A stretch of DNA of 64,000 bases from DATARR01 sp044868005. Lineage in GTDB: Bacteria; Acidobacteriota; Thermoanaerobaculia; Multivoradales; UBA5704. The notes under the pieces were generated by a model. That model saw nothing but the letters and a program-made list of their open reading frames with translations. It had not been told where the DNA came from and ran no database searches. How positions within the stretch are numbered: the stretch's first letter is position 1; each line of letters opens with the position of its first letter. This document shows, in pieces, positions 31,355-40,445 of the stretch. The position numbers were made by a program, and so were the translations under genes. The stretch lies in the NCBI GenBank assembly GCA_044868005.1, contig JBIOVX010000013.1, positions 55,023 to 119,022 of the forward strand. Direction: 5' to 3'.

Positions 31355-31783
31355 ATGAAGCGGACACTGTTGCTCGTCGCTGTCCTACTGTTCACCTGTA
31401 GCCTCGGGTGGGCCGAGGAAACCGCTCCCGCGGCAGATCCCGCCGCCGATCCGGGCGGCGGTTGCATGCTGCCGGACCTCGCGGGAATGTCGCCGGAGCA
31501 GATCACGGCGGCGGCCCTGGAGGCGGGATTCCAGCCGGCCCCGAACAACGTTCAGGTGCCGGCCTGCCCGGTGACCTTCCATTGCAACAGCATCACCAAT
31601 TGCGGCATCGGCCCCCTGTGCGCCCTCGGGAACCTCGGCCAGTGCTGCAACGCCGGAGGAGGGTTGACCCTCTGCTGCATCAGCGGCACGATCAAGGTGA
31701 AGACGTGCCCGTGCCGTTGCACCGGCAACCCGTGCAACATTCAGTGCCCCAACAGCAATGAAGTCAACTGGGGCTGCTCATGA
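31355..31783 (+). CDS. Small Cys-rich secreted protein
   Basis: 142 residues, preceded by a perfect AGGAGG 4 bases before the ATG, a sign of strong expression. Signal peptide MKRTLLLVAVLLFTCSLGWA. A Pro/Ala-rich linker leads to a mature C-terminal half with about 15 cysteines, several as pairs or triplets (GQCCNAGGG, LTLCCISG, KTCPCRCTG), giving a small disulfide-rich or metal-binding domain. No known family recognised. The preceding 90 bases may hold its promoter (CCTATACAAG at about 31310). Candidates are a surface adhesin-like or peptide-derived extracellular product. Confidence 0.75.
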   Translation: MKRTLLLVAVLLFTCSLGWAEETAPAADPAADPGGGCMLPDLAGMSPEQITAAALEAGFQPAPNNVQVPACPVTFHCNSITNCGIGPLCALGNLGQCCNAGGGLTLCCISGTIKVKTCPCRCTGNPCNIQCPNSNEVNWGCS

Positions 31784-31796
31784 GGCGCCGGTCGAG

Positions 31797-32147
31797 CTAG
31801 GGCTTCAAGAGGCGGAAGGCCGCGTAGGCGAGGCCGAGGCCCGCGAAGAGGAGCGCCAGCCACAGGATTCTGCGCAGTCTGCGTAGCATCTCGGAGTCCG
31901 GGTCGGAGGACGCTTTCTCGAGGGCTAGACCGCGGTTGGCCGTCCAGGCCGACAGGAGGGCGAACGGCCAGGAATCGACTCCCATCAGGAGCTGAGCGCG
32001 CGCCCTCCTGCGCAGCCGGAAGGCCTGCATCGCCCCGGGCGGATCGGGCCTCCCACTCGGGTCACAGAACGGGCACGGCTCGGTGGGCTCGGCGAGCGGC
32101 CGCCCGCAGTTGGCGCAGGGTAGGGGCTCCGGTTCGTGGTCTGGCAT
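31797..32147 (-). CDS. Zinc-ribbon membrane protein
   Basis: 116 residues. The N-terminal zinc ribbon CANCGRPLAEPTEPCPFC (two CxxC) is followed by a basic linker (RLRRRARAQLL) and one C-terminal transmembrane helix (ILWLALLFAGLGLAYAAFRLL). Its stop faces the convergent Cys-rich gene. It lies downstream of the GGDEF-EAL gene with 4 bases between, so probably co-transcribed. Function unknown. Confidence 0.7.
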   Translation of the reverse strand: MPDHEPEPLPCANCGRPLAEPTEPCPFCDPSGRPDPPGAMQAFRLRRRARAQLLMGVDSWPFALLSAWTANRGLALEKASSDPDSEMLRRLRRILWLALLFAGLGLAYAAFRLLKP

Positions 32148-32151
32148 CGCG

Positions 32152-34725
32152 TTAAATCAACGGCTCCGGCATCGACAATCCGTACCCCTGAGCGTAATCG
32201 ACGCCGATCTCGCGCAGGGCCTCGAGGGTGGTGCGGTCCTCCACCGACTCGGCGATGGTGCGGATGTTCATCACATGGCCGATCTGGTGGATGGACTCGA
32301 CCAGGGCGCGCTGCACCGAGCTGCCGATCATGTCGCGCACGAAAGTGCCGTCGATCTTGAGGAAATCCACCTGCAGGTTCTTGAGATAGGCGAAGGAGGA
32401 GAGGCCGCTGCCGAAGTCGTCGAGGACGAAGCGGAAGCCCATCTCCTTGAGCACCCGGATGAACTGCGAGGCCTTGGCCAGGTTGCCCACCGCGGCCGTC
32501 TCGGTGATCTCGAAGAAGATGCGGCCCGGGGAGATGCCGGTGGCGTCGATCTCGGCGAGCACGTAGTCGAGGAACGACTCGTCGCCCACCGACTGGCCCG
32601 AGAGGTTGATGGCGAAGCGGGTGGTGTCGCCGTGGGAGAGGGTGCCGCAGGCGAGCGAGACGAAGGCGGCGTGGATGACCCAACGGTCGATCGAGGCGAT
32701 GAGGTGGTAGCGCTCGGCCGCCGGGATGAAGGCGGCGGGGGTGGCGATGCGGCCCTCCTCGTCGAGCATGCGGATGAAGAGCTCGCAGAGCGGCGGCTCG
32801 CTGCCGTCGCCGTGCAGCGGATGGATGTTCTGCCGGTAGAGGCAGAAGCGGTGCTCGGCGAAGGCCTTGTGGATGCGGTAGATCCACTGCATCTCGCCGT
32901 AGCGCTCGGCGAGGGCGCTGTCGTCCGGCTGGTACTCGTGCATGCGGTTGCGGCCGCCTTCCTTGGCCACGTAGCAGGCGGCGTCGGCGGCGGAGAGCAC
33001 GCGCGCGATGTCGCCGCTGAGGGAGGTGATGGGCACGAGGCCGATGGAGACGCCGATCTCGAAGATGCGCTCCTGCCAGCCGAAGCGGTACTGGCGCACG
33101 GCGCCGCCCAGGCGCTCGCCCAGCTCGCGGGCGTGCTCCAGGGTGGCGTCCTCCAGCAGCACGCCGAACTCGTCGCCGCCGAGCCGCGCCAGGGTGTCGC
33201 TCTTGCGCACCAGCGAGCGCAGGAGGGAGGTGACCTGCTTGAGCAGCTCGTCGCCCGCCAGGTGGCCGCAGGTGTCGTTGACGACCTTGAACTCGTCGAG
33301 ATCGAGATAGAAGAGGGCGTGCTCCCGCCCGTCCTCGTACGCCGTGTCGAGGCAGTGCTGGAGCCGCTTCTCGAACTCGCGGCGGTTGATCAGGCCGGTC
33401 AGCGGATCGTGGCGGGCGAGATAGATCATCTCGCGCTCCATGCCGCGGAGCTGGGTGACGTCCTTGAACACCAGCACGCTGCCGGTGGTGCGTCCCTGGC
33501 GGTCCTGGATGGGCGCCACGGAATCGCGGATGGCACTCTCCCGGCCGTCGCGCCGCACCAGCATGGAGTAGCCGTTGTGCTCGATGACGCGGCCTTCGGC
33601 GAGGCAGCGCTCGACGGCGTTGGGCAGCGGCTTGCCGGTGGCCTCGTCGATGACCTTGAACACCTTGGTCACCGGCTGGCCGCAGGCGTCGGCGAAGCTC
33701 CAGCCGGTGAGCCGCTCCGCCACGGGATTCAGGTAGTCGATGACGCCGCCGGCATCGGTGCGGATGACGCCGTCGCCGATCGAGGCGAGGGTCACCTGAG
33801 CGAGATCCTTTTCCTTGGCGAGGGCTTCCTCGGCCAGCTTGCGCTCGATCTCGGCAGCGGCGCGGGAGGCGAAGATCTTGAGGATCGACATCGCCGGAAA
33901 GTCGCCGGCGAGCGGATCGGTGCTCATCACCCCCATATGCCCCAACGGCCGGCCGGCGCGGTCGAACAGCGGCACTGCGATGTAGCTCTCGATGCGGGTC
34001 TCGACGACCCAGAGGTCTTCCGGGAAGAGGCGCCAGACGTCGGCCGCGTGGTAGCTGAGCCGTTTGCCGACCACGTGCTCACAGGGGGTGCCGCGGAGGT
34101 CGTACTCGAAGGGCTCCTTGTAGCCGTCCCTCTCCCACAGCGCGAGCAGCCGTATGCGGGTCCTCGCCTCGTCGGCGATCTCCGAGACGAAGGCGCACTC
34201 CATGCCGAGGGCGACCGCGAGATGGCGCACGAGGGAGCGCAGGAAATCGGTGCCGGTGGTCGACGAGGTGCCCTCGACGATGGCGCGCAGCCGCTCCTCG
34301 GCGTTGCGCAGGGCGACCTCGGCCTGCTTGCGTTCGGTGATGTCGACGGCGGTGGCGAGAGCGGCCGGCTCGCCGTCGTCCAGCTCGATCACCGCCGCGG
34401 TGAGCTCGATCCACCGCTCGCCCCCGTCCTTGGTGAGGATGCGCGTCTCGTAGCGCTCCGGCACCGGCTCGCCCCGCAGGCGGGCCTCGGCGCAGCCGCG
34501 CAGCGCCGACCGCAGCTCCGGCGGTACGACGAGGTCCCAGGAGGATTCGCCGAGCAGCTCGCCCGCGCTGTAGCCGCTGAGCTCCTCGCAGGCGGGATTG
34601 ACGTACAGCACCTGTTCGCCGCGGCAGACGAAGATGGCCGTGGACGTGGACTCGGCCAGGGTGCGGAACAGCCGATCGGTGCCGCCGACCGGCAGCCCGG
34701 CTTCGTTGACGGGGGTTTTGCTCAT
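32152..34725 (-). CDS. PAS-GAF-PAS-GGDEF-EAL cyclic-di-GMP signalling protein
   Basis: 857 residues, no transmembrane helix. Order: PAS (about 15-135, YVNPACEELSGYSAGELLG), GAF (about 145-300, PLFDRAGRPLGHMGVMS), PAS (about 305-430), GGDEF (about 440-600) with intact RLGGDEF, then EAL (about 615-857). The EAL motif itself reads CELFIRM, a conservative variant, and FAINLSGQS, FFEITET, LDDFGSG, FLKIDG and AESVED keep the catalytic Glu/Asn/Asp/Lys set. It can therefore probably both make and break cyclic-di-GMP, or sense GTP with one domain. It is a cytoplasmic sensor. Confidence 0.93.
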   Translation of the reverse strand: MSKTPVNEAGLPVGGTDRLFRTLAESTSTAIFVCRGEQVLYVNPACEELSGYSAGELLGESSWDLVVPPELRSALRGCAEARLRGEPVPERYETRILTKDGGERWIELTAAVIELDDGEPAALATAVDITERKQAEVALRNAEERLRAIVEGTSSTTGTDFLRSLVRHLAVALGMECAFVSEIADEARTRIRLLALWERDGYKEPFEYDLRGTPCEHVVGKRLSYHAADVWRLFPEDLWVVETRIESYIAVPLFDRAGRPLGHMGVMSTDPLAGDFPAMSILKIFASRAAAEIERKLAEEALAKEKDLAQVTLASIGDGVIRTDAGGVIDYLNPVAERLTGWSFADACGQPVTKVFKVIDEATGKPLPNAVERCLAEGRVIEHNGYSMLVRRDGRESAIRDSVAPIQDRQGRTTGSVLVFKDVTQLRGMEREMIYLARHDPLTGLINRREFEKRLQHCLDTAYEDGREHALFYLDLDEFKVVNDTCGHLAGDELLKQVTSLLRSLVRKSDTLARLGGDEFGVLLEDATLEHARELGERLGGAVRQYRFGWQERIFEIGVSIGLVPITSLSGDIARVLSAADAACYVAKEGGRNRMHEYQPDDSALAERYGEMQWIYRIHKAFAEHRFCLYRQNIHPLHGDGSEPPLCELFIRMLDEEGRIATPAAFIPAAERYHLIASIDRWVIHAAFVSLACGTLSHGDTTRFAINLSGQSVGDESFLDYVLAEIDATGISPGRIFFEITETAAVGNLAKASQFIRVLKEMGFRFVLDDFGSGLSSFAYLKNLQVDFLKIDGTFVRDMIGSSVQRALVESIHQIGHVMNIRTIAESVEDRTTLEALREIGVDYAQGYGLSMPEPLI

Positions 34726-34861
34726 CGCGCCGCGGCGGCGTTCACGAGGGCGGGACGAAATCTCCAGGGGAACATGACCTCCTTGAGTGCCGAAGAGCTG
34801 GTCTCAGGATACGGGTCTTCGGGGGGTCGGCGCAAGGCGAGGGGCGGCAGGGGGTCGGGCG

Positions 34862-36370
34862 TTAATCCCGCACTGCCGGCGCCAGCAGCGCGGCGGCGAG
34901 GCCGGTCTCGCGCTCGGCGAGCTCCATCAGGCCCTTGATGCCGTGCCGGAACTGAAAGGCCTCGAAGCCGGCCTCGCGCATCTTCTCGGCGAGATGCGCG
35001 CTCTTCAATCCAACCTCGCAGACCAGCACGTAGGCGCGGTCGCGGGCGAAGGCGGGAAACGCCGACAGCGCGCGCGGCAGGTCCAGGTGGAGGGCCCCCG
35101 TATAATGCCAGCTCCGGAAGGCGTTGGCCGAGCGGAGGTCGATCACCGCGGCGCCAGGCGGGATCTCGCCGACCTCGGGGATGCGCGCGTCGAGGCCCTC
35201 GGGATCGACGCGGCGGAGGTCGAAGACGCGCCGGGCGTCCACCAGGGCGTCGAGGCGATCCAGGTCGAGGGTCGCCTCGTCGCGCAGCACGTCGCGGAGG
35301 GCGGCGCGGGTGGCGGGCTTCGACGCCATCAGGTCGCAATACTCGGCCACCGCCGCCGACAGGTCGTAGATGCCGATGCGGCGGGCGAGGTCCATGATCT
35401 CCTCCTTGTTGAAGCCGAGGAGGGGGCGCAGCACCATCGCCGGCGAGGCCTCGGTGATCACCGCGAGGTTCTGCAGCGTCTGCGAGGAGACCTGGCCCAT
35501 GGCGTCGCCGGTGACGACGCCGATGCGGCCGCCACGGTGGGCCACCGCCGCGCCGGCGCGCAGGAAAAGCCGCTTGAGCACGATCTGCCAGTTGGCCGGC
35601 CGCACGTTCCGCCGCAGCTCCGCCAGCAGGGGAGCGAGATCGACCTCGTGGAGGTGCGGCGCGTAACCGTAGCTCCACCGCTCGGCGACGTGCTTCATCA
35701 CCTTGAGCACTCCGAGGCGGTGAGCGGCGCCGCCGAGGTTGCAGAAGACGTAGTCGAGCTGCACTCCCCGCTTGAGCATCAGCCAGCTCGCCACCGCGGA
35801 GTCGAAGCCGCCGGAGACCAGCGCCACCGCTCGGCCTTCGACGCCGATGGGCAGGCCGCCGTGCCCCGGCACCTTGTCGAGGAAGTAGTGGGCCGTTCCC
35901 GGCTCCAGCTCGACGTAGGCCGTGACCTCGGGCGCGGAGAGGTTCACCCGTCCCGCGCCGGCGTCGAGGAGGGCCCGCCCGAGGGCGCTCTCCACGCGGA
36001 TCGAGTCGAAGCCGATGCGCTCGCGCTCTCCCCGGCGGCTGGCGCGCACGGCGAAGCTCTTGCCGCGCACGGCTTCGCCGAAGATCTCGACCCCGGTCGC
36101 CACCAGGTCCTCCAGCCGCTCCCAAGGACGCCGCTGGACCACGGAGACCGATTGCACGCCGAAGACGCGCGCCAGGGTCTCGGCCGCGTCCCGGTCAGGG
36201 GTTTCCAGATAGAGGCGGCTCCACGTCTGCTCCAGCCGGTAGGGGATGCCGTGGAGCTTCAGCGCGTCCTCCAGATTCGCCGCCAGGCGCCGGGCGAACC
36301 GCAGGCGGGTCCTGCGCGCCTTGGTGTAGAAGTCGCCGGAGAGGCGGAGGATGAGGAGGTGGTCGGACAT
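34862..36370 (-). CDS. thiI: tRNA 4-thiouridine synthase/thiamine sulfurtransferase ThiI
   Basis: 502 residues from the ATG at 36370. N-terminal ferredoxin-like and THUMP domains (about 60-165), adenylating PP-loop domain with SGGFDSAVASW, and C-terminal rhodanese domain (about 400-502) with the persulfide Cys in VLVCEVGLKS. A second Cys in AEYCDLMASKP matches the Cys that resolves the disulfide in E. coli ThiI. It activates tRNA uridine-8 and transfers sulfur in the cytoplasm; with the rhodanese domain present, a role in thiamine thiazole synthesis is also possible. The 136-base gap before the GGDEF gene holds nothing recognised. Confidence 0.94.
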   Translation of the reverse strand: MSDHLLILRLSGDFYTKARRTRLRFARRLAANLEDALKLHGIPYRLEQTWSRLYLETPDRDAAETLARVFGVQSVSVVQRRPWERLEDLVATGVEIFGEAVRGKSFAVRASRRGERERIGFDSIRVESALGRALLDAGAGRVNLSAPEVTAYVELEPGTAHYFLDKVPGHGGLPIGVEGRAVALVSGGFDSAVASWLMLKRGVQLDYVFCNLGGAAHRLGVLKVMKHVAERWSYGYAPHLHEVDLAPLLAELRRNVRPANWQIVLKRLFLRAGAAVAHRGGRIGVVTGDAMGQVSSQTLQNLAVITEASPAMVLRPLLGFNKEEIMDLARRIGIYDLSAAVAEYCDLMASKPATRAALRDVLRDEATLDLDRLDALVDARRVFDLRRVDPEGLDARIPEVGEIPPGAAVIDLRSANAFRSWHYTGALHLDLPRALSAFPAFARDRAYVLVCEVGLKSAHLAEKMREAGFEAFQFRHGIKGLMELAERETGLAAALLAPAVRD

Positions 36371-36441
36371 CCGGGGGTGCGCTCCCGCGAAAGAACAGTC
36401 TAGCAGGGCGGCCCTGAGGCCGGCGCTTCCGCACCGGCCTG

Positions 36442-39357
36442 CTACGGTCTCCAAGCTGTAATGAGCCACCACCGAATATCGCCGTCGAGCTCGCCGAGGG
36501 GATCATCGAGGATCTGCGCCACCCCGGCGCGAAGGTCGAAGGCCGGCAGGCGTCCGATGGGCAGCGGACCGATGCTGAAGCGGTATTCGATCCCGGCCAG
36601 CGAAAGCCATTCCTTCTCCGCTCCTCCGAGGCCCCACAACCGGTGCCGCTCGTAGAACAAGGGCGCCGGCAGGAAATCGAGCTCGAGCTCCGCCCGTTGC
36701 CCCTCGTGATCCTCTCCGAGCCGCGCGCCCATCGGCAGGGCCGGCACCGCGATACGGTTGGCGAGCGCCGACTCGGGCAGCAGCGAGGTCTCCCCTCCCC
36801 CGAGCTGGTAGAGATCGAAACCGTAGGCGAGATCGCGCGAGGTGTCGCGCCGCCAGGAAAGGGCCAGGCGGGTGTCCTCATAGCCGATGCGGAGCCGCGC
36901 CGCGCCGCCCCAGCGCGACCAGGAGCCGCTGCCCTCGGTGTGGCCCACTTCGTAATGCGCGCCGAGCGCCGGCTGAAACCGCCAGCGTACCCATCGCCGG
37001 TGAGCGTTCCAGGAGAGGGCGAGAGCGCCGAGCCGCTGCTCCAGAGCCTCGCTGCTCGCGGGCTCCACCTCGTCCCACAGCGCCCGGGCCGCGAAGCCAA
37101 ACCCACCTCCGGGCCTTTCCCAGCGCCGGGAAGCCGACAGCTCGAGCCCCTGGCGGTCGAGGTCGAGGAGATTGCCGCGGCGAGCGATGGTTTCCCCTTC
37201 GGTAGGCCGCTCCCTGGAATGGAACAGATGCAGCCCCACCTCGGTGGGCGAACCGCGCCAGGCGGCGGCCACGGCGCCGCCGGACGGCCAGCCGCTCTCG
37301 CCGAGCGAGCCGAGGAGGAGCCAGTCCAGCCGCCCCACCACGTCGCCGCCGCGCAGCCCCAGCTCCAGGGCGCCGCCGTGCTCCGAGACGCTGCCGCCGA
37401 AGAGGGGGAAGAGCTCCTGCCGTCCCAGACCGTAGGGCCCGCCCGGCGGCACCTCGGCGTGGGCGAAAGGCTCCGCGCTCTCCGGCGGCGACGGCCGGAC
37501 GGCCGGAGCCAGCTCCGCCGGCAGGTCGGCCGGTGAACGCGCCGCGGCGATTGCCGCACCTGGGGCAGGAAGGGTCAGCCGCCGGAGATCGAGCCCGCCC
37601 GGCTCGAGCGAGAGAAAGAAGAGGCCCGTGCCGTCGGGAGTTGGGGCGGGAGCCAGGGCCGCCGCCTGGGCCCGGGTCAGCGGCACCGGCGCGCCGCTCA
37701 TGTCGGCGGGGAAGGCATAGAGATCGATGAAGCCGCCGATGCCGACGACGGCGTAGATGACCTTCCCGTCCGGGCTCCAGGCCGGGGAGGAGACCGTGCC
37801 TTGGGGCGGCGGCTCCAGCTCGATCGTCCTGCCGCTGTCGATCTCGCGGATGGCCAGCCGCCAGGCGCCCTCCCGGTGCAGGGCGTAAGCGATCCGCCGG
37901 CCGTCCGGCGACACCCGCGGCCGGTCGTAGACCTCCTCCACGGTGCGCAGGGTGAACGCCGAGACGGCGCCGCTTTCGAGATCCACCCGCACGACTTGGG
38001 AAGAGCCGTTGCGGTTGCGGACGGCGACCGCCCAGCGGCCGTCGGGCGCCGGGTCGGGATCCCGCAGGTCGGCCCCGTACGTGAGCCTGCGCACTTCTCT
38101 GGTCTCGGGCACCCAGGAGAAGAGGTCGGGATGGAGGAATCCTTTGGCGTCGGGCTCGAAGCGCACGAAGAGGATGGACCTGCCGTCCGGCATCCAGCGC
38201 GGCATGGTGGGCTCGCGGCCGTCCGTATCCTCCAGGCTGTGCAGGACCTTGAGCGGCAGGGGCTTGGTGCGCTTTGCCGGCACGTCCTCCGGGTCGCGTT
38301 TGAGGATCTCCTGCTGGCGCTCGCGCCAATGCCTCTCGGCGTCCTCGTCCGGCGCGGCCGACCAGACGACGAGGCGCGTCGCGCGTCCCTTGCCGCGCAG
38401 GATGATGGCGATCCGCTCGCCGTCGGAAGACAGCGTTGGTGCGCCGGTCCCCCAGGCCAGGTCCTGCCACAGCTCGCCTTCCACCGGCGCCGCCCCGCTC
38501 CGCCGCTCGGCCTCGTAGGCCCGCCACGTCAGCTCCGCCCGGAAGCGGTCGTAGAGATCGGCGGGCGACTCGCCGAAGACGCCGCGAAAGGCGTCGTCGA
38601 AGCGGCGCGGCGTGCGCGCCGTCATGCGCGCCCACAGGTTGCGCAGGCTGCCGGGCCCGGCGCGCTCCTCCAGCCATTCGAGGTAGGCGGAGCCCATCAG
38701 GTAGGCCATGGACCCGCCCTTCCAGGTCTCCGTGTCCGAAGCCAGATGATCATAGGAAGGGAGCTTGCCCGCCTGCGCCCAGCGCCTGAGGATGGCGGCC
38801 CGCAGGTCGCCGTTGGGCCGTCCCAAGCCGGTGAGCCGTCCCTCAACCACCGTGGCGTAGCCTTCGATCACCCAGCGCGGCGCGCGCAGGGCGATGGGTC
38901 CCAGCGGGATGGCCTCGGCCAGCAGCCGCCGCAGGGGGTTGCGCGACGGGCGCAGCAGGTGGACCAGGTGGGTCTCCTCATGGACGATCAGCAGCTCCGG
39001 CCAATCGGCGTAGTGGCCGATCTCCGACTCGGGTCCCGGCGGGCTCGTCCACAGGATCAGGCGCGGCCAGCCGACGAAAGGCAGCGCTTGACCGTTGGGA
39101 TCCGCCACCGGGTCGGAGACGAGGACGTCCACCACCTCCGGCGGCTCGTAGCCCACTTCGGCCACCACGCGCTCGCGGATGGATTCGAGCCGCGCCGCGG
39201 CCCGCCGCGCCCACGCCTCGGACGGCGCGGGGTAGTGGACCCGGAAGTGCTGCGTCGCGAGGGTGCGCCAATCGGCGGCGGGGCCTTGGGGCTGGGCCGG
39301 GATCGCGAGGAGGACGGCAAGGAGCGGGACCAGCGGGATCAGACGGCTGCATCGCAT
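36442..39357 (-). CDS. Secreted gluzincin peptidase fused to TolB-like propeller and outer-membrane barrel
   Basis: 971 residues. Signal peptide (RLIPLVPLLAVLLAIPAQPQ). The N-terminal domain has HEETH (His126, Glu127, His130) and IEGYAT with Glu165, the HExxH...E gluzincin pattern. The middle (about 300-640) carries TolB/PD40-like propeller repeats (PDGRSILFVRF; SPDGRRIAYAL; SPDGKVIYAVVG). The C-terminal third (about 660-971) is rich in alternating strands (LELGLRGGDVVGRLDWLLL; WRFQPALGAHYEVGH) like an outer-membrane barrel, but ends in Pro, not Phe. A surface-anchored peptidase is the likely role. Confidence 0.82.
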   Translation of the reverse strand: MRCSRLIPLVPLLAVLLAIPAQPQGPAADWRTLATQHFRVHYPAPSEAWARRAAARLESIRERVVAEVGYEPPEVVDVLVSDPVADPNGQALPFVGWPRLILWTSPPGPESEIGHYADWPELLIVHEETHLVHLLRPSRNPLRRLLAEAIPLGPIALRAPRWVIEGYATVVEGRLTGLGRPNGDLRAAILRRWAQAGKLPSYDHLASDTETWKGGSMAYLMGSAYLEWLEERAGPGSLRNLWARMTARTPRRFDDAFRGVFGESPADLYDRFRAELTWRAYEAERRSGAAPVEGELWQDLAWGTGAPTLSSDGERIAIILRGKGRATRLVVWSAAPDEDAERHWRERQQEILKRDPEDVPAKRTKPLPLKVLHSLEDTDGREPTMPRWMPDGRSILFVRFEPDAKGFLHPDLFSWVPETREVRRLTYGADLRDPDPAPDGRWAVAVRNRNGSSQVVRVDLESGAVSAFTLRTVEEVYDRPRVSPDGRRIAYALHREGAWRLAIREIDSGRTIELEPPPQGTVSSPAWSPDGKVIYAVVGIGGFIDLYAFPADMSGAPVPLTRAQAAALAPAPTPDGTGLFFLSLEPGGLDLRRLTLPAPGAAIAAARSPADLPAELAPAVRPSPPESAEPFAHAEVPPGGPYGLGRQELFPLFGGSVSEHGGALELGLRGGDVVGRLDWLLLGSLGESGWPSGGAVAAAWRGSPTEVGLHLFHSRERPTEGETIARRGNLLDLDRQGLELSASRRWERPGGGFGFAARALWDEVEPASSEALEQRLGALALSWNAHRRWVRWRFQPALGAHYEVGHTEGSGSWSRWGGAARLRIGYEDTRLALSWRRDTSRDLAYGFDLYQLGGGETSLLPESALANRIAVPALPMGARLGEDHEGQRAELELDFLPAPLFYERHRLWGLGGAEKEWLSLAGIEYRFSIGPLPIGRLPAFDLRAGVAQILDDPLGELDGDIRWWLITAWRP

Positions 39358-39386
39358 CGGGAGAAAAATATCAGGGGCCGGCCGGG

Positions 39387-40445
39387 ATGCTAGAGTTGCC
39401 CCGCCCTATGCGGAGCGGATCGCTGCCTCTGAACCCCGTGCCCGAGGCGAGCCACCTGCTCGAAGCTCTCCAGGCGCGGGCCGCCGCCGTGCGGCCGCCC
39501 GCCGCGATTCTCCTCGCCGAGGGTGAGGATCCCCGGGTGGTCGCCGCGGCCGAGCGTGCCACCCGCCTGGGCCTCTGCGAGGCCTCGCTGGTGGGATCGG
39601 CGGCTGCCGTGGAGAGCGCTGCCATGGCCGCCGGGGTGCCGTTGACCGTGCCGGTTCGCGACCCCGCGACGGACCCCGATCTCCCTGCCTTGACCGAATT
39701 CCTTACGGATCGGCTCGCCGCGTGCAGCCTCGATCCCGGCCTCGCCGCGGATCTCGCCCGCGACCCGCTCTACTACGCCGATCTGCTGGTGGCGACCCGG
39801 CGTGCGGAGGGCGCGGTCATGGGCGCCCTCGCGACCACCGCCGAGACCTTGCGGGCGGCGCTGCGGACGATCGGCCCCAGGCCCGGCTTGCGCGTCGTCT
39901 CCTCTTGTTTCCTGATGGTCCTGCCGGACGGCCGCGGGCTGATCTACAGCGATTGCGGCGTCGTGCCCGATCCCACCCCGGAAGGCCTGGCCGATATCGC
40001 CGAAGCGGCGGCGGCGAGCTGCCGGGTGCTCCTCGGCGAGGAGCCGCGGGTGGCGCTGCTCTCCTTCTCGACCTTGGGGAGCGCCTCTCATCTCCGCGTC
40101 GAGAAAGTCCGCGAAACTCTGGCCGTCCTGCGGCGGCGCCAGGCGGGCTTCGAGGTGGACGGCGAGCTGCAGGCGGACGCCGCCCTGGTGCCGGAGGTGG
40201 CAAGGCGCAAAGCTCCAGGCAGCCCGGTGGCGGGACGCGCCAACGTGCTGGTGTTCCCCGATCTGGACGCCGGTAACATCGCCTACAAGCTCACCGAGAG
40301 GCTGGCCGGCGCGCGGGCGATCGGACCGCTGCTGCAGGGGCTCGCCCGGCCGGTGAACGACCTGTCGCGGGGGTGCTGCGTGGAGGACATCGTCGACGCG
40401 ATCGCGGTCACGGCCCTGGACGCGGCCGAGAGGAGGCGGGGATGA
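39387..40445 (+). CDS. pta: Phosphate acetyltransferase
   Basis: 352 residues (ATG at 39387, or ATG at 39408). Matches the catalytic domain of Pta: VSSCFLMVLPDGRGLIYSDC, LADIAEAA, VALLSFSTLGS, KAPGSPVAGRANVLVFPDLD, GNIAYK and GPLLQGLARPVNDLSRG. It interconverts acetyl-CoA and acetyl phosphate in the cytoplasm. No acetate kinase gene lies nearby, so it may serve propionyl or other acyl groups. It is the short form without the regulatory N-terminal domains of E. coli Pta. Its stop overlaps the purD start (ATGA). Confidence 0.9.
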   Translation: MLELPRPMRSGSLPLNPVPEASHLLEALQARAAAVRPPAAILLAEGEDPRVVAAAERATRLGLCEASLVGSAAAVESAAMAAGVPLTVPVRDPATDPDLPALTEFLTDRLAACSLDPGLAADLARDPLYYADLLVATRRAEGAVMGALATTAETLRAALRTIGPRPGLRVVSSCFLMVLPDGRGLIYSDCGVVPDPTPEGLADIAEAAAASCRVLLGEEPRVALLSFSTLGSASHLRVEKVRETLAVLRRRQAGFEVDGELQADAALVPEVARRKAPGSPVAGRANVLVFPDLDAGNIAYKLTERLAGARAIGPLLQGLARPVNDLSRGCCVEDIVDAIAVTALDAAERRRG

